Shown here: positions 25,763 to 33,655 of the stretch, one piece after another | How the letters are laid out: each line of letters starts with the position of its first letter | How positions within the stretch are numbered: position 1 is the stretch's first letter | Origin: DATEDA01 sp963789885 | GTDB taxonomy: Bacteria; Pseudomonadota; Gammaproteobacteria; Burkholderiales; SG8-39 | Direction of reading: 5' to 3' | Assembly (NCBI GenBank): GCA_963789885.1 | Contig: CAWBNB010000011.1 | Span: forward strand, 1 to 34,921 | Length of the DNA stretch: 34,921 nt | Program-made: the position numbers and the translations under genes | Notes under the pieces: model-generated | What the model saw: only the letters and a program-made list of their open reading frames with translations | Database searches by the model: none | Told to the model about the DNA's origin: nothing

Positions 25763-26632
25763 TCAAGCAGTCTCTGGAAATTTCGCTCGCAGATAGCGCT
25801 CCAATGCCTCGCGCCACGGCTGCAAGACGACGCCGAGCGCGCGCGCCTTCGTGTTTTCGAGAACCGAATAGAGGGGTCGTCGCATGAGCCCGGTCCGGCC
25901 TCCGCGATCGACCGGCACGACTTCGACCGAAGCGCCGATCAGCCGCACGATCTCCCGCGTGAATTCGTACCACGAGCAGGCGCCTTCGTTCACCAGGTGG
26001 TAGATCCCGGGCTGTAGCGCCGGGTGAGCGATCAGCGCGTAGACGGCGCGGCTCAGGTCGTCGGTCGACGTCGGGGCGATGATCTGCTCGCACGCCATCT
26101 CGATCCGCTTCCCCGCACGCGCGTCCGCGACGCGGCCGTCCACGAAGTTGCCGCCCTTGGAGCGCGCGCCCGAGCGCCCGTAGAGCCCGCACGTCCGGAT
26201 GACCACGGCTTGTTTCGGCGCAGCGGCGAGCGCCGCGTGCTCCCCGGCGAGCCGCGTGATGCCATAGATCTGGAGCGGAGAAGGCGTGTCATCTTCGCGC
26301 CAGGGGATGGCGCGCTCCCCGCCGAACACGTAGTCACTGCTGAAGGTGATGAGCCGAGCGCCTTGCTCCGCGCACGCCGATGCCAGATCGCGCACCGCCA
26401 CGCAGTTGATGAGGAACGCCTGTGCGGGCTCTTCCTCGCAGCGGGGGACGTTGTGGAACGCTGCGCAGTTGATCACCGTGTCCGGACGCGTCTCCAGTAT
26501 CAACCGCGCCGCCTCCTGCGGGCGGGCGAGGTCGAGCTGGTCGCGCCCCGGCGCGACGATCTCGTGACCGGGATTGTTGCGCAGGAGGTCGCCGCCGAGC
26601 TGGCCGGTCGCTCCGATCAGAAGGATTCTCAT
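25763..26632 (-). CDS. rmlD: RmlD-like NAD(P)-dependent 4-keto-sugar reductase
   Basis: 289 residues from ATG 26632 (the open frame extends upstream but only shadows the neighbour). Family of dTDP-4-dehydrorhamnose reductase: MRILLIGATGQLGGDLL (nucleotide loop), GRDQLDLA, DTVINCAAFHNV, TFSSDYVFGG, GLYGRSG, and YHLVNEGACSWYEF. The usual catalytic Tyr-x-x-x-Lys is YGITR here, with Arg at about residue 127 in place of Lys, and the usual STDYVF is SSDYVF. With no rmlA or rmlB in the window but rfbF, rfbG and a C-methyltransferase nearby, it may reduce a CDP-linked 4-keto sugar instead of the dTDP form. Thirteen bases separate it from the upstream gene. Confidence 0.8.
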   Translation of the reverse strand: MRILLIGATGQLGGDLLRNNPGHEIVAPGRDQLDLARPQEAARLILETRPDTVINCAAFHNVPRCEEEPAQAFLINCVAVRDLASACAEQGARLITFSSDYVFGGERAIPWREDDTPSPLQIYGITRLAGEHAALAAAPKQAVVIRTCGLYGRSGARSKGGNFVDGRVADARAGKRIEMACEQIIAPTSTDDLSRAVYALIAHPALQPGIYHLVNEGACSWYEFTREIVRLIGASVEVVPVDRGGRTGLMRRPLYSVLENTKARALGVVLQPWREALERYLRAKFPETA

Positions 26633-26645
26633 GGGAAAAGCAGCA

Positions 26646-27918
26646 TTACGGAGTACACCGATACAGCTCTTCCACGTAGCCGGCCCTGACCCAGCAAGGG
26701 AAACGGTAGAGCCTCTCGAAGCCTCCCACCTCCTGGACAACGTCGCCGACCACCAGCGTCCTCGCCGCCGACGCGCCGATCGGCGACTCGGCCTCGTGGT
26801 TGATGCTGAGGAAGTGCGATCGGGTCGTCCTCGCTATCTCGCGCAAATACTGTCGGACGGTCGGGCGCTCGATCTCCGGAAACGAGTCCTGATTCAGGAC
26901 AAGGTCGAATGTCTTCGACGGCACCTCCTGGAACGCCCAGCCCGGAAGCACCCGGATCGCCCGCCCATCCGTCGGCATATCCTCGCCGTAGAGAACGACG
27001 TTCGCCCCCGGCAGCGCGCGGATGAGGAAGTATCCCTGCAGCACGTTGACGAGCGGAAGATCGAATATCGCGAAATTCGCGATGCCGAATTTGGAGCAAT
27101 AGTAGGCGACGCGGCCGACCCCGCCGCCGATCTCGCAGATGGCAGCCCCTTCGAGATGATTCGTAATCGCTCTGATCCGCCACGCTGCGTACAGCGCGGT
27201 GATGTCGCGAAAGTGGAGCCTGCCCGACTTGGTTTCGAGGGTGAAGAGACAACCCTCAACCGGCGGGACCGTGATCCCGATTCCGAGCGCATTTTCCAGC
27301 TTGGCGACCAGCTCGTCGGGCGCTTCGTAGAGGTTCTCTCCCCAGCGGCCCTGTTCCGGGTTCTCCATTCGCAGCACGCCGACGATCTCGGCGAGCGAGA
27401 CGAGCCGATCGAGAATGAAGAGCGCGCTCCAGTCCTGGAAGCGCCGCGAAGCCGATGCCTCTGCGGAATTCCGCTTCGCCCTGGATGATCCCGTGAGTGG
27501 CACCATGGCGGGGCATGTTGCACAGGTATTCAGCGAGCCCCAACGGGTTCTTCTTTCCCAGGAGCGAGAGGAGTTCGCCGTGGTGATGCCTCGCGAGCCC
27601 TCCCCACAGCGCATCCGCCGAATCGCTCGACACGACCGGGTGCCGCTCGAGTCCCCTGTGCCACGCGTTCAACACCCGGCTCGCGGCTTCGACGTCGGCA
27701 TCCAGCGGTCGACGCTCCGGGGCGAAGCTCGCCCGGATCCGCGGCGCGGCCCGCGACTGCGCGTGGGTGATGAGCCGTCGTCGATAGCCTCGCTCCAGGG
27801 CGGCGGTGAGCCCGAACCGTTCGAAGTTCACGCGGACCGAGCTCAGCGCCCGGCGAGCGAAGGGCTGACCCCACTCCGGGACGATCCGACCCAGCGTTGC
27901 AAGGTTCAGGCGAGCCAT
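26646..27918 (-). CDS. Putative sugar O-methyltransferase, NanM type (one frameshift)
   Basis: The N-terminal third is in one frame from ATG 27918 (MARLNLATLGRIVPEW, VVSSDSADALWGGLARHHHG, LLGKKNPLGLAEYLCNMPRH). After one extra base near 27445 the rest continues in the next frame: FQDWSALFILDRLVSLAEIV, CEIGGGVGRVAYYCSKFGIA (SAM loop), FAIFDLPLVNVLQGYFLIRA, LVLNQDSFPEIE, HFLSINHEAES. The order and spacing fit the putative sugar O-methyltransferase family found in nodulation and polysaccharide loci. Corrected length is about 423 residues. It sits between the RmlC-like and RmlD-like genes with 36 and 13 bases of spacing, so it probably methylates a sugar of the same pathway or glycan. Confidence 0.75.
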
Positions 27919-27954
27919 CTCGATTCGGGAAAGCGACGCCTTCGCGGAAAAGCC

Positions 27955-28479
27955 TCAAAGCAACGCATAGCTTCGGTCCCGCTCCGACAGTACCGGATCG
28001 GCCAGCGGCCAGCCGATGGCGAGCTTGGGATCGTCCCAGCGCACGCCGCGCGCGAGCTCCGGATGGTAGAACTCGGACATCTGGTAGAGGACCTCGGTGT
28101 CGTCTGCGAGCGTCTGGAAGCCGTGAGCGAAGCCTTCCGGCACGTAGAGCGCGCGCCGGTTCTCGGCGCTCAGCTCGACCGCGTGCCAGCGCAGCCGGGT
28201 CGGCGAGTCCTCGCGCAAGTCCACGGCCACGTCCCAGATGGCGCCCTGCGTGCAACGCACGAGCTTGGCTTCCTCGTGCGGCTTCGCCTGGAAATGCAGG
28301 CCGCGCAATGTGCCGCGCCGTCGATTGAACGAAACGTTGCATTGCGCGAGGCGCGGATTCAGGCCGTGCGCCTCTAATTCCTGTTGGCAAAACGAACGCG
28401 CGAAAAAGCCCCGCTCGTCCTCGAGACGAACCAGGTCCAGGACAAATACACCTGCCAACGGAGTCGGTTCGAACTTCAG
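27955..28479 (-). CDS. rmlC: RmlC-like nucleotide-sugar 3,5-epimerase
   Basis: Cupin-fold epimerase family of dTDP-4-dehydrorhamnose 3,5-epimerase, 174 residues, near the usual 180. Blocks: LKFEPTPLAGVFVLDLVRLE, DERGFFARSF, NVSFNRRRGTLRGLHFQ with the catalytic His, DVAVDLREDSPT, YVPEGFAHGFQTL, and MSEFYHPELARGVRWDDP. The start is odd. The only codon that fits family length and the GGAGG at 28486-28490 (six bases away) is CTG at 28477-28479; the in-frame ATG at 28584 lies inside the upstream gene. The EFYHP block, in place of YY, is a form I associate with rfbF-rfbG gene sets, so the substrate may be CDP-linked. Confidence 0.8.
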   Translation of the reverse strand: MKFEPTPLAGVFVLDLVRLEDERGFFARSFCQQELEAHGLNPRLAQCNVSFNRRRGTLRGLHFQAKPHEEAKLVRCTQGAIWDVAVDLREDSPTRLRWHAVELSAENRRALYVPEGFAHGFQTLADDTEVLYQMSEFYHPELARGVRWDDPKLAIGWPLADPVLSERDRSYALL

Positions 28480-28485
28480 GGCGTT

Positions 28486-28490
28486 CCTCC
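28486..28490 (-). promoter_or_regulatory. Ribosome binding site that sets the CTG start of the RmlC-like gene
   Basis: GGAGG on the minus strand, six bases before CTG. It is the only strong site near the conserved N-terminus, which is why the non-standard start is preferred. Confidence 0.5.
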
Positions 28491-28501
28491 CAATTGAAAT
28501 C

Positions 28502-29746
28502 TCATTCGCCAAGCGGATCCAGATAGCTGCGCCGTATTTCCGCCGCGGGCACGTCACTTGAGACCTTTTCAAGGACGATCGCAAAACTGATGCTGCCGCG
28601 ATCGGGGGACCGGGAGTTGGTCGGATAGAACTGACGCAGCCGAAAAGGCAAGAATCCGTCGCCTGCGAGCTGAGCCATCACCAGCAGGAACGATGGCGGC
28701 GTGAACACCCAGGCATGGACATCAAGATACTCACCCTCTCTCGCCTTGTGGACCAGGGACAAGTGTTGATCTGTCGCGAGCTTGGCCTTGACGGCTCCGC
28801 GACCGGAGACGATGTCCTCCGGGTAGACCGAATCCGGCGTCGCCCAGTGCATGTTTACAAGGCTGGCAAGCGAATGGTGATCGTAGACGGAGCGGACGTT
28901 CGGGACGGTAGCATCTTCGAGATAGGCGGCGACGATGTCTGCGGCCTGCGTTTCTTCCCGAAGCAAATCGAAACTCTTGCGCCGATCCGGCAACGATATC
29001 GCCAGGCGTCCTCCGGTACGCAATACGGCTGCGACTTCCTGCAACCAGCGTATCGGATTGGCGACATGTTCGAATACCTGTGAGCCGACGACGTAGTCCA
29101 GGGGTGCATCGGCGAGAAGCGTGTCCCTCAGACTATCGTTCACCATCGGCCGGTCGACTTCGACGATCCCCCGAACGGTCTCGTATTTTTTTCTCAATCC
29201 GTTCGTATCGAGATGATCGACATAAAGCACCCGACACTTGCGCTTTGAGGTTACGGGAACGTTCAACGGGCCGATCTCGGCGCCCTTGCCATGCTCTATT
29301 TCCAGCGTTCCCAGCAGCTTGTCTTCGTAAGAAATGCCTTTGTCTTCCTCTGGCCACGCTCGCGCCACCGGGATGCCCGCACCCGGGGCGACGTAGCCTC
29401 TGGCCTCGAAATGAGCTTGTCGATACCTCAATACGGGTGCCAGGGTATCGACGTAGTCGCGGTATTGCGACAGCATGTGATGCAACTGCGGAAGCGCGCT
29501 CTCGTCATGCATCAGCCTGTAGCGGCGATACCTGCGCAGGCTTTCTAGCCGCTTTACCGGAACGGACAAGGCTAACAGAGACCTCCGGAGGAATTTGCGC
29601 GGCGCTAACAGCATTTCATCGTCCGTTTTTCCCAAGTTCGGGAATCCAGACAGCATCGACTTCCACAATCCTGATGAGCCGCCGGGGCGACGTGCGCTGC
29701 CGGGCGGCCGACCAGATCCGTGGAGCGGAAAAATCACGTACAGCAC
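28502..29746 (-). CDS. Class I SAM-dependent methyltransferase
   Basis: Up to 414 residues. The true start is uncertain: the first ATG-like codon is at 29746, with alternatives about 30 and 45 codons in (MLSGFPNLGK and MLLAPRKFLR). The core has KGAEIGPLNVPVTSKRKC and VLYVDHLDTNGLRKKY, a recognisable form in polysaccharide methyltransferases, then DYVVGSQVFEHVANPIRWL, LRTGGRLAISLPDRRKSFD and VYDHHSLASLVNMHWA. The accessory domain is absent. First gene of the minus-strand operon that continues to 23358, and 22 bases before the RmlC-like start. Likely methylates a glycan residue; the acceptor is not predictable. Confidence 0.78.
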   Translation of the reverse strand: MLYVIFPLHGSGRPPGSARRPGGSSGLWKSMLSGFPNLGKTDDEMLLAPRKFLRRSLLALSVPVKRLESLRRYRRYRLMHDESALPQLHHMLSQYRDYVDTLAPVLRYRQAHFEARGYVAPGAGIPVARAWPEEDKGISYEDKLLGTLEIEHGKGAEIGPLNVPVTSKRKCRVLYVDHLDTNGLRKKYETVRGIVEVDRPMVNDSLRDTLLADAPLDYVVGSQVFEHVANPIRWLQEVAAVLRTGGRLAISLPDRRKSFDLLREETQAADIVAAYLEDATVPNVRSVYDHHSLASLVNMHWATPDSVYPEDIVSGRGAVKAKLATDQHLSLVHKAREGEYLDVHAWVFTPPSFLLVMAQLAGDGFLPFRLRQFYPTNSRSPDRGSISFAIVLEKVSSDVPAAEIRRSYLDPLGE

Positions 29747-29857
29747 GGCCCGTGCGGCGACCGGCGTGTCGAGCTTCGACCGTCGCGGGATACGCGAATC
29801 ACACCGCGTTCCTACGATCGTCCGTACCGAAATCGGCGCGATGTCAAACGCTAAGTA

Positions 29858-29863
29858 TATAAT
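29858..29863 (+). promoter_or_regulatory. Candidate -10 element before the family 2 glycosyltransferase
   Basis: A perfect TATAAT within TATATAAT in the 257-base divergent region 29747-30003, 141 bases before the GTG at 30004. No matching -35 is visible at 15-19 bases, so this may be weak, or activator-dependent. Confidence 0.3.
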
Positions 29864-30003
29864 TCAAGACGCGTTGCCGCCCAATCCTCACTTGTCTTGC
29901 GCCGCCTCCGGACAGCGTAGCCCCTCCGCTCGGCGTATCGCATCAGCCTGGTCGCGGCAGCGATAATCCGCGGGATCGAGCGCTTCACCGTCAAGGAAGG
30001 CCC

Positions 30004-31230
30004 GTGAAATTCTCCGTCGTCATTCCCACGCACAACCGCCTCGATCTGCTGAAAGACGCGATCGAGACGGTCCGCCGGCAGGACGATGGCGATTGGGAGC
30101 TAGTGGTCTTCGACAATGCGTCGACCGACGATATCGCAGGCCACGTTGCCGGGCTCTCGGACAAGCGGATACGCTACGCGCGGTCCGATGCGTTTCTCCC
30201 CGTTACCGACAGCTGGAACAGCGCGATCGATCTCGCCACCGGCGATTACGTGGTCTTCCTGGGAGACGACGACGGACTTGCCCCTCGCTATTTCTCCAGA
30301 ATCGAAGCGGTCATCCGCGAGTTCCGTTCCCCGGAGGTCCTTTACTGCGCGATCTACTACTTCATGCATCCGGGCGTGGCACCGTGGGACCGGCAAGGCT
30401 ACGTCGCCGACGTCAAGAACGGCTTCTTCTTTGTCGGACGCGACGCACCCTTTCTGTTGAGCCGGAGCGAGGCACAACGGGCGGTGGGCGGGTCGATCGG
30501 CCTGCGGAGGAACTTCACGTTCAACATCCAGGCATTCGCCTTCAGCCGCGCCATTCTTGCCCGGCTGCGCGAGGACGGCCCCATCTTTCGCTCGCCGTTT
30601 CCGGACTACTACCTCGCCAACATCGCCCTGACCAAAGCCCGCTCCACCGTGATCGTGCCGGTGCCGATGAGCATCGCCGGGGTTTCGAAGGCCTCGTTCG
30701 GCTTCACGCTGTTCAACGATCAGGAGGAGAAAGGCGCGCAGCTGCTCAACGCGAAGCTCGCGGCCGATCCGCTTTACCCGGACGTCGAAAGATTTCTCCT
30801 CCCGGGACCGCTCTATAACACTAATTACGTGCTCACCATGGAGCACGTCGCGAGGTATGGGTCCGGGTTCGTCGATCGCGGCGTGGACTACGGCCGGTAC
30901 CGGCGGCTGCAGATCTTCGCGCTCCTCAGCGCAGGCAACGGGAGTCTGTCGCGGACGAGGAATGGCAGGGCGTTGTGGGCAAAGCTCACGATGCCGGAAA
31001 AAGCCTGGGCCACTGCGCTCTCCGTGCCTCTCCTCCTGGGCCGGCTGCTCGGCCTCGGGTCCCGCGTGCAACAGGTCTTGCAGCGCCTGTTGAGCCCGTA
31101 CGGCTTTCGGCCGAAGCAGGTCATCCTGGATCGGGGGAGCTTCACGCGCCTGATCCAGATCTTCGAAGCGATTCAGAAGGGCGCGTTCGGGCTCTCCACG
31201 CCTCCTGTGCCGCACGCCGGGAAGCAGTGA
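30004..31230 (+). CDS. Family 2 glycosyltransferase
   Basis: 408 residues from GTG 30004. Classical GT2 start: MKFSVVIPTHNRLDLLKDAI, WELVVFDNASTDD, WNSAIDLATGDYVVFLGDDD with the Asp-rich metal/donor site near residue 95. Later blocks (FNIQAFAFSRAILARL, FPDYYLANIALTKA) fit the acceptor half. The C-terminal ~100 residues are basic and partly hydrophobic (ALSVPLLLGRLLGLG) and may touch the membrane. Its TGA overlaps the GTG of the next gene as GTGA, so the pair is coupled. Donor sugar is unknown. Confidence 0.85.
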   Translation: MKFSVVIPTHNRLDLLKDAIETVRRQDDGDWELVVFDNASTDDIAGHVAGLSDKRIRYARSDAFLPVTDSWNSAIDLATGDYVVFLGDDDGLAPRYFSRIEAVIREFRSPEVLYCAIYYFMHPGVAPWDRQGYVADVKNGFFFVGRDAPFLLSRSEAQRAVGGSIGLRRNFTFNIQAFAFSRAILARLREDGPIFRSPFPDYYLANIALTKARSTVIVPVPMSIAGVSKASFGFTLFNDQEEKGAQLLNAKLAADPLYPDVERFLLPGPLYNTNYVLTMEHVARYGSGFVDRGVDYGRYRRLQIFALLSAGNGSLSRTRNGRALWAKLTMPEKAWATALSVPLLLGRLLGLGSRVQQVLQRLLSPYGFRPKQVILDRGSFTRLIQIFEAIQKGAFGLSTPPVPHAGKQ

Positions 31231-32417
31231 TCCGGAGTTGCGGCGGCCGACCCGCGGTGCCCTCCAACCGCCGCATCGCGCTCGTTTATCTCGCCCGGCA
31301 CGCGGAGGGCGTTGCACCGCTGCGCCGGTTCGTCGAAAGCTACGCCCGCCATGCCGCAGGGATCGAACACGATCTCGTCATCGTGTACAAGGGCTTCGAG
31401 CGGGACAGCGCGCTCGAAGCTGCCAGATCCACCTTTGCGCCGTTCCCGCACGTGGCAATCGAAGTCGGGGATGCCGGGTTCGACATCGGCGCCTATCTCA
31501 CGGCGGCCGCAAAGCTCCAGCACGAGTATCTGTGCTTCGCGAACACGTTCGTGGAAATCGCAGCGGACGGATGGCTCGGCCATCTCCACCGCAACGCCGC
31601 GCTCCCGGACGTGGGCATCGTGGGCGCCACCGGTTCGTACGAGAGCCTCAGGAGCACACAAAAGCTGATCCAGAAGGTTCGCTGGCTGTGCAATGAGGCG
31701 CGAATCGACTACGACCCGCGACTCGTCCTCTACTACGACCATATCGTCGAGCTGGGTTGCCGGATCTGGAAAGCGAAGGGAACCGGGCAGCCGTACTCGC
31801 GCCGTGAAGCGGCTCTCGCGCGGCTCAAAGCGATCGGCTGGCGGTACCGGGGTGCCGCGTCGTTCGCCGATGTCTTCCGACCGGCAACACGGGAAAGTTC
31901 GCTCGACGACCAATTCGAGAAGCATTGGGCCGGATTGATCGCCCCCGGGCGGTTTCTCGCCGACTATGCGCAGTTTCCCGCCTTTCCGAATCCGCACATC
32001 CGAACCAACGGGTTCATGATCGGCCGCGAACGTCTCCTGGACCTTCGATTTCAGGCGCCCGGCTCGAAGCTCGGCGCGTGTGCGTTCGAGAGCGGCCCCG
32101 ATGGCCTCACCGCCCGGCTCCGGCGCAAGGGATTGCGGGCTTTGGTCGTGGACAAGCACGGGTTCGGATACGACACGCAGGACTGGAGCCGCAGCGGCAC
32201 GTTCAGGCTCGGCGCGCAGGCAAGCTTGCTCCTCCACGACAAGCAAACACGGAGCTTCGATCTGATGCCGCCGGGAACGCAGGCGACGCATCGCCGAGTG
32301 ACCTGGGGAGACTATCTGGGACCGCCGCCGAAGGGCTTTCCAGATGTCGGTCTGCGGTTCCCGGTCGACGAAGCGGTGACCGGGGTCGCCGCGCCGTCGT
32401 TGGCGCAAGTGCCCTAA
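31227..32417 (+). CDS. Glycosyltransferase-like protein (paralogue of 24857-25762)
   Basis: 396 residues from GTG 31227, overlapping the previous stop; GTG 31257 is an alternative. Blocks: IALVYLARHAEGVAPLRRFV, HDLVIVYKGF, GFDIGAYLTAAAKLQHEYLC, FANTFVEIAADGWLGHLHRN, VGIVGATGSYES, FPNPHIRTNGFMIGRE, FESGPDGLTARLRRKGLRAL, and RRVTWGDYLGPP. These match the paralogue in order, but this protein is about 95 residues longer, mainly through an insert at ~150-250. Its TAA overlaps the TAG of the convergent C-methyltransferase gene. Function is inferred from context. Confidence 0.65.
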   Translation: MIRSCGGRPAVPSNRRIALVYLARHAEGVAPLRRFVESYARHAAGIEHDLVIVYKGFERDSALEAARSTFAPFPHVAIEVGDAGFDIGAYLTAAAKLQHEYLCFANTFVEIAADGWLGHLHRNAALPDVGIVGATGSYESLRSTQKLIQKVRWLCNEARIDYDPRLVLYYDHIVELGCRIWKAKGTGQPYSRREAALARLKAIGWRYRGAASFADVFRPATRESSLDDQFEKHWAGLIAPGRFLADYAQFPAFPNPHIRTNGFMIGRERLLDLRFQAPGSKLGACAFESGPDGLTARLRRKGLRALVVDKHGFGYDTQDWSRSGTFRLGAQASLLLHDKQTRSFDLMPPGTQATHRRVTWGDYLGPPPKGFPDVGLRFPVDEAVTGVAAPSLAQVP

Positions 32418-33655
32418 TCGAGCACCCTCGCCTCGGGGATCGGCACTACGAAGCGCCCGCCCCACGCCCGGATCCCCGCCATCTGCGCCACGATCTCGTC
32501 CTTCAGGTTCCACGGCAGGATCAGCACGTAGTCGGGGCGGGTCTCCATGATCCGCTCCGGCGCGTAGATCGGGATATGCACGCCGGGCAGGAAGCGCCCC
32601 TGCTTGTGCGGACTGCGATCCACCGTGTACTCGAGGAGGTCGGTCCGAACGCCGCAATAGTTGAGCAGCGTGTTGCCCTTGGCGGGCGCCCCGTAGCCGA
32701 CGACCCGCTTGCCCGACTCCTTGGCCGCGATCAGGAACTTGAGCAGGCCGCGCTTGGTCGCTTTCACCTGCTCGGCGAACGAGCGGTAGGTCTCGGCGCG
32801 TTCGAGCCCCGCGGCCTGCTCGCGCGCGCGCAGCTCCGCGACCTTCGCCGACACCGGCAGCGCGGCATTCGCCGCATGCCGCGCGTAGATGCGCAGCGAT
32901 CCGCCGTGCGTCGGGATCTCCTCGACGTCGAACAGGGTCAAGCCGTGCGCGGCGAACACGCGCTCCGCGACCACGAAAGAGAAATAGGAGAAATGCTCGT
33001 GATAGATCGTGTCGAACTGGTTTTCCTGCATCAGCCGCAGCAGGTGCGGGAATTCCATCGTCACCACCCCGCCCGGCTTGAGCAGCAGGCTCATGCCCCG
33101 CACGAAATCGTTCAGGTCGGGCACGTGCGCCAGCACGTTGTTGCCGGCGATCAGGTCCGCCTTCCGCCCCGCGGCGACGAGCTCGTCGGCGGTCTTCGCG
33201 CCGAAGAACTTAACCAGCGTCGGCACGCCCTTCTTCTCGGCCACCGCGGCGACGTTCGCCGCCGGCTCGATGCCGAGCACCGGCACGCCCTGCGCGACGA
33301 AGTACTGCAGCAGATAGCCGTCGTTGCTCGCGATCTCGACCACGAAGCTCGAGGCGCCCAGTCCGAAGCGGGCGATCATCGCCTCGGTGTAGGCCTTGGC
33401 GTGCGCGAGCCAGGAGTCCGAGTACGAGGAGAAATAGGCGTAGTCGTCGGTGAAGATGTGCTCCGGCGGTCTCGAACTCCTCGAGTTGCACGAGGAAGCA
33501 CTTCTCGCACACGTAGGCGTGCAGCGGATAGAACGGCTCCATGCGGCTGAGCATCTCCGGCCGTCAGGAACGCATTCGAAATGCGGCGACATGCCCAGGT
33601 CGGCAAAGGACAGCTTGAGCGGGGCGCCACAGAAGCGGCAGGCGGCTTGCGTCAT
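32414..33655 (-). CDS. Nucleotide-sugar C-methyltransferase (three frameshifts near the N-terminus)
   Basis: Three-part SAM-dependent C-methyltransferase of the TylC3 kind, which adds a branch methyl, usually at C3 of a 4-keto sugar. An N-terminal zinc-binding part (CRFCGAPL ... YVCEKCFLVQ), a SAM core (VVEIASNDGYLLQYFVAQGV, GNNVLAHVPDLNDFV, YHEHFSYFS), and a C-terminal domain (GGSLRIYARH, KRVVGYGAPAKGNTLLNYCG, DRSPHKQGRFLPG). Extra single bases near 33580, 33555 and 33470 shift the frame three times and restore it overall. Corrected length is about 412, normal for the family. Start ATG 33655 overlaps the rfbG stop as ATGA. With rfbF-rfbG it should methylate a CDP-4-keto-6-deoxyhexose. Confidence 0.82.
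   Translation of the reverse strand: MTQAACRFCGAPLKLSFADLGMSPHFECVPDGRRCSAAWSRSIRCTPTCARSASSCNSRSSRPPEHIFTDDYAYFSSYSDSWLAHAKAYTEAMIARFGLGASSFVVEIASNDGYLLQYFVAQGVPVLGIEPAANVAAVAEKKGVPTLVKFFGAKTADELVAAGRKADLIAGNNVLAHVPDLNDFVRGMSLLLKPGGVVTMEFPHLLRLMQENQFDTIYHEHFSYFSFVVAERVFAAHGLTLFDVEEIPTHGGSLRIYARHAANAALPVSAKVAELRAREQAAGLERAETYRSFAEQVKATKRGLLKFLIAAKESGKRVVGYGAPAKGNTLLNYCGVRTDLLEYTVDRSPHKQGRFLPGVHIPIYAPERIMETRPDYVLILPWNLKDEIVAQMAGIRAWGGRFVVPIPEARVLD

Noticed and set aside
31173..33550. Long frames on both strands opposite the transferase and C-methyltransferase genes
   Set aside because: Composition typical of shadows, with no motifs; real genes with clear family blocks occupy the other strand.
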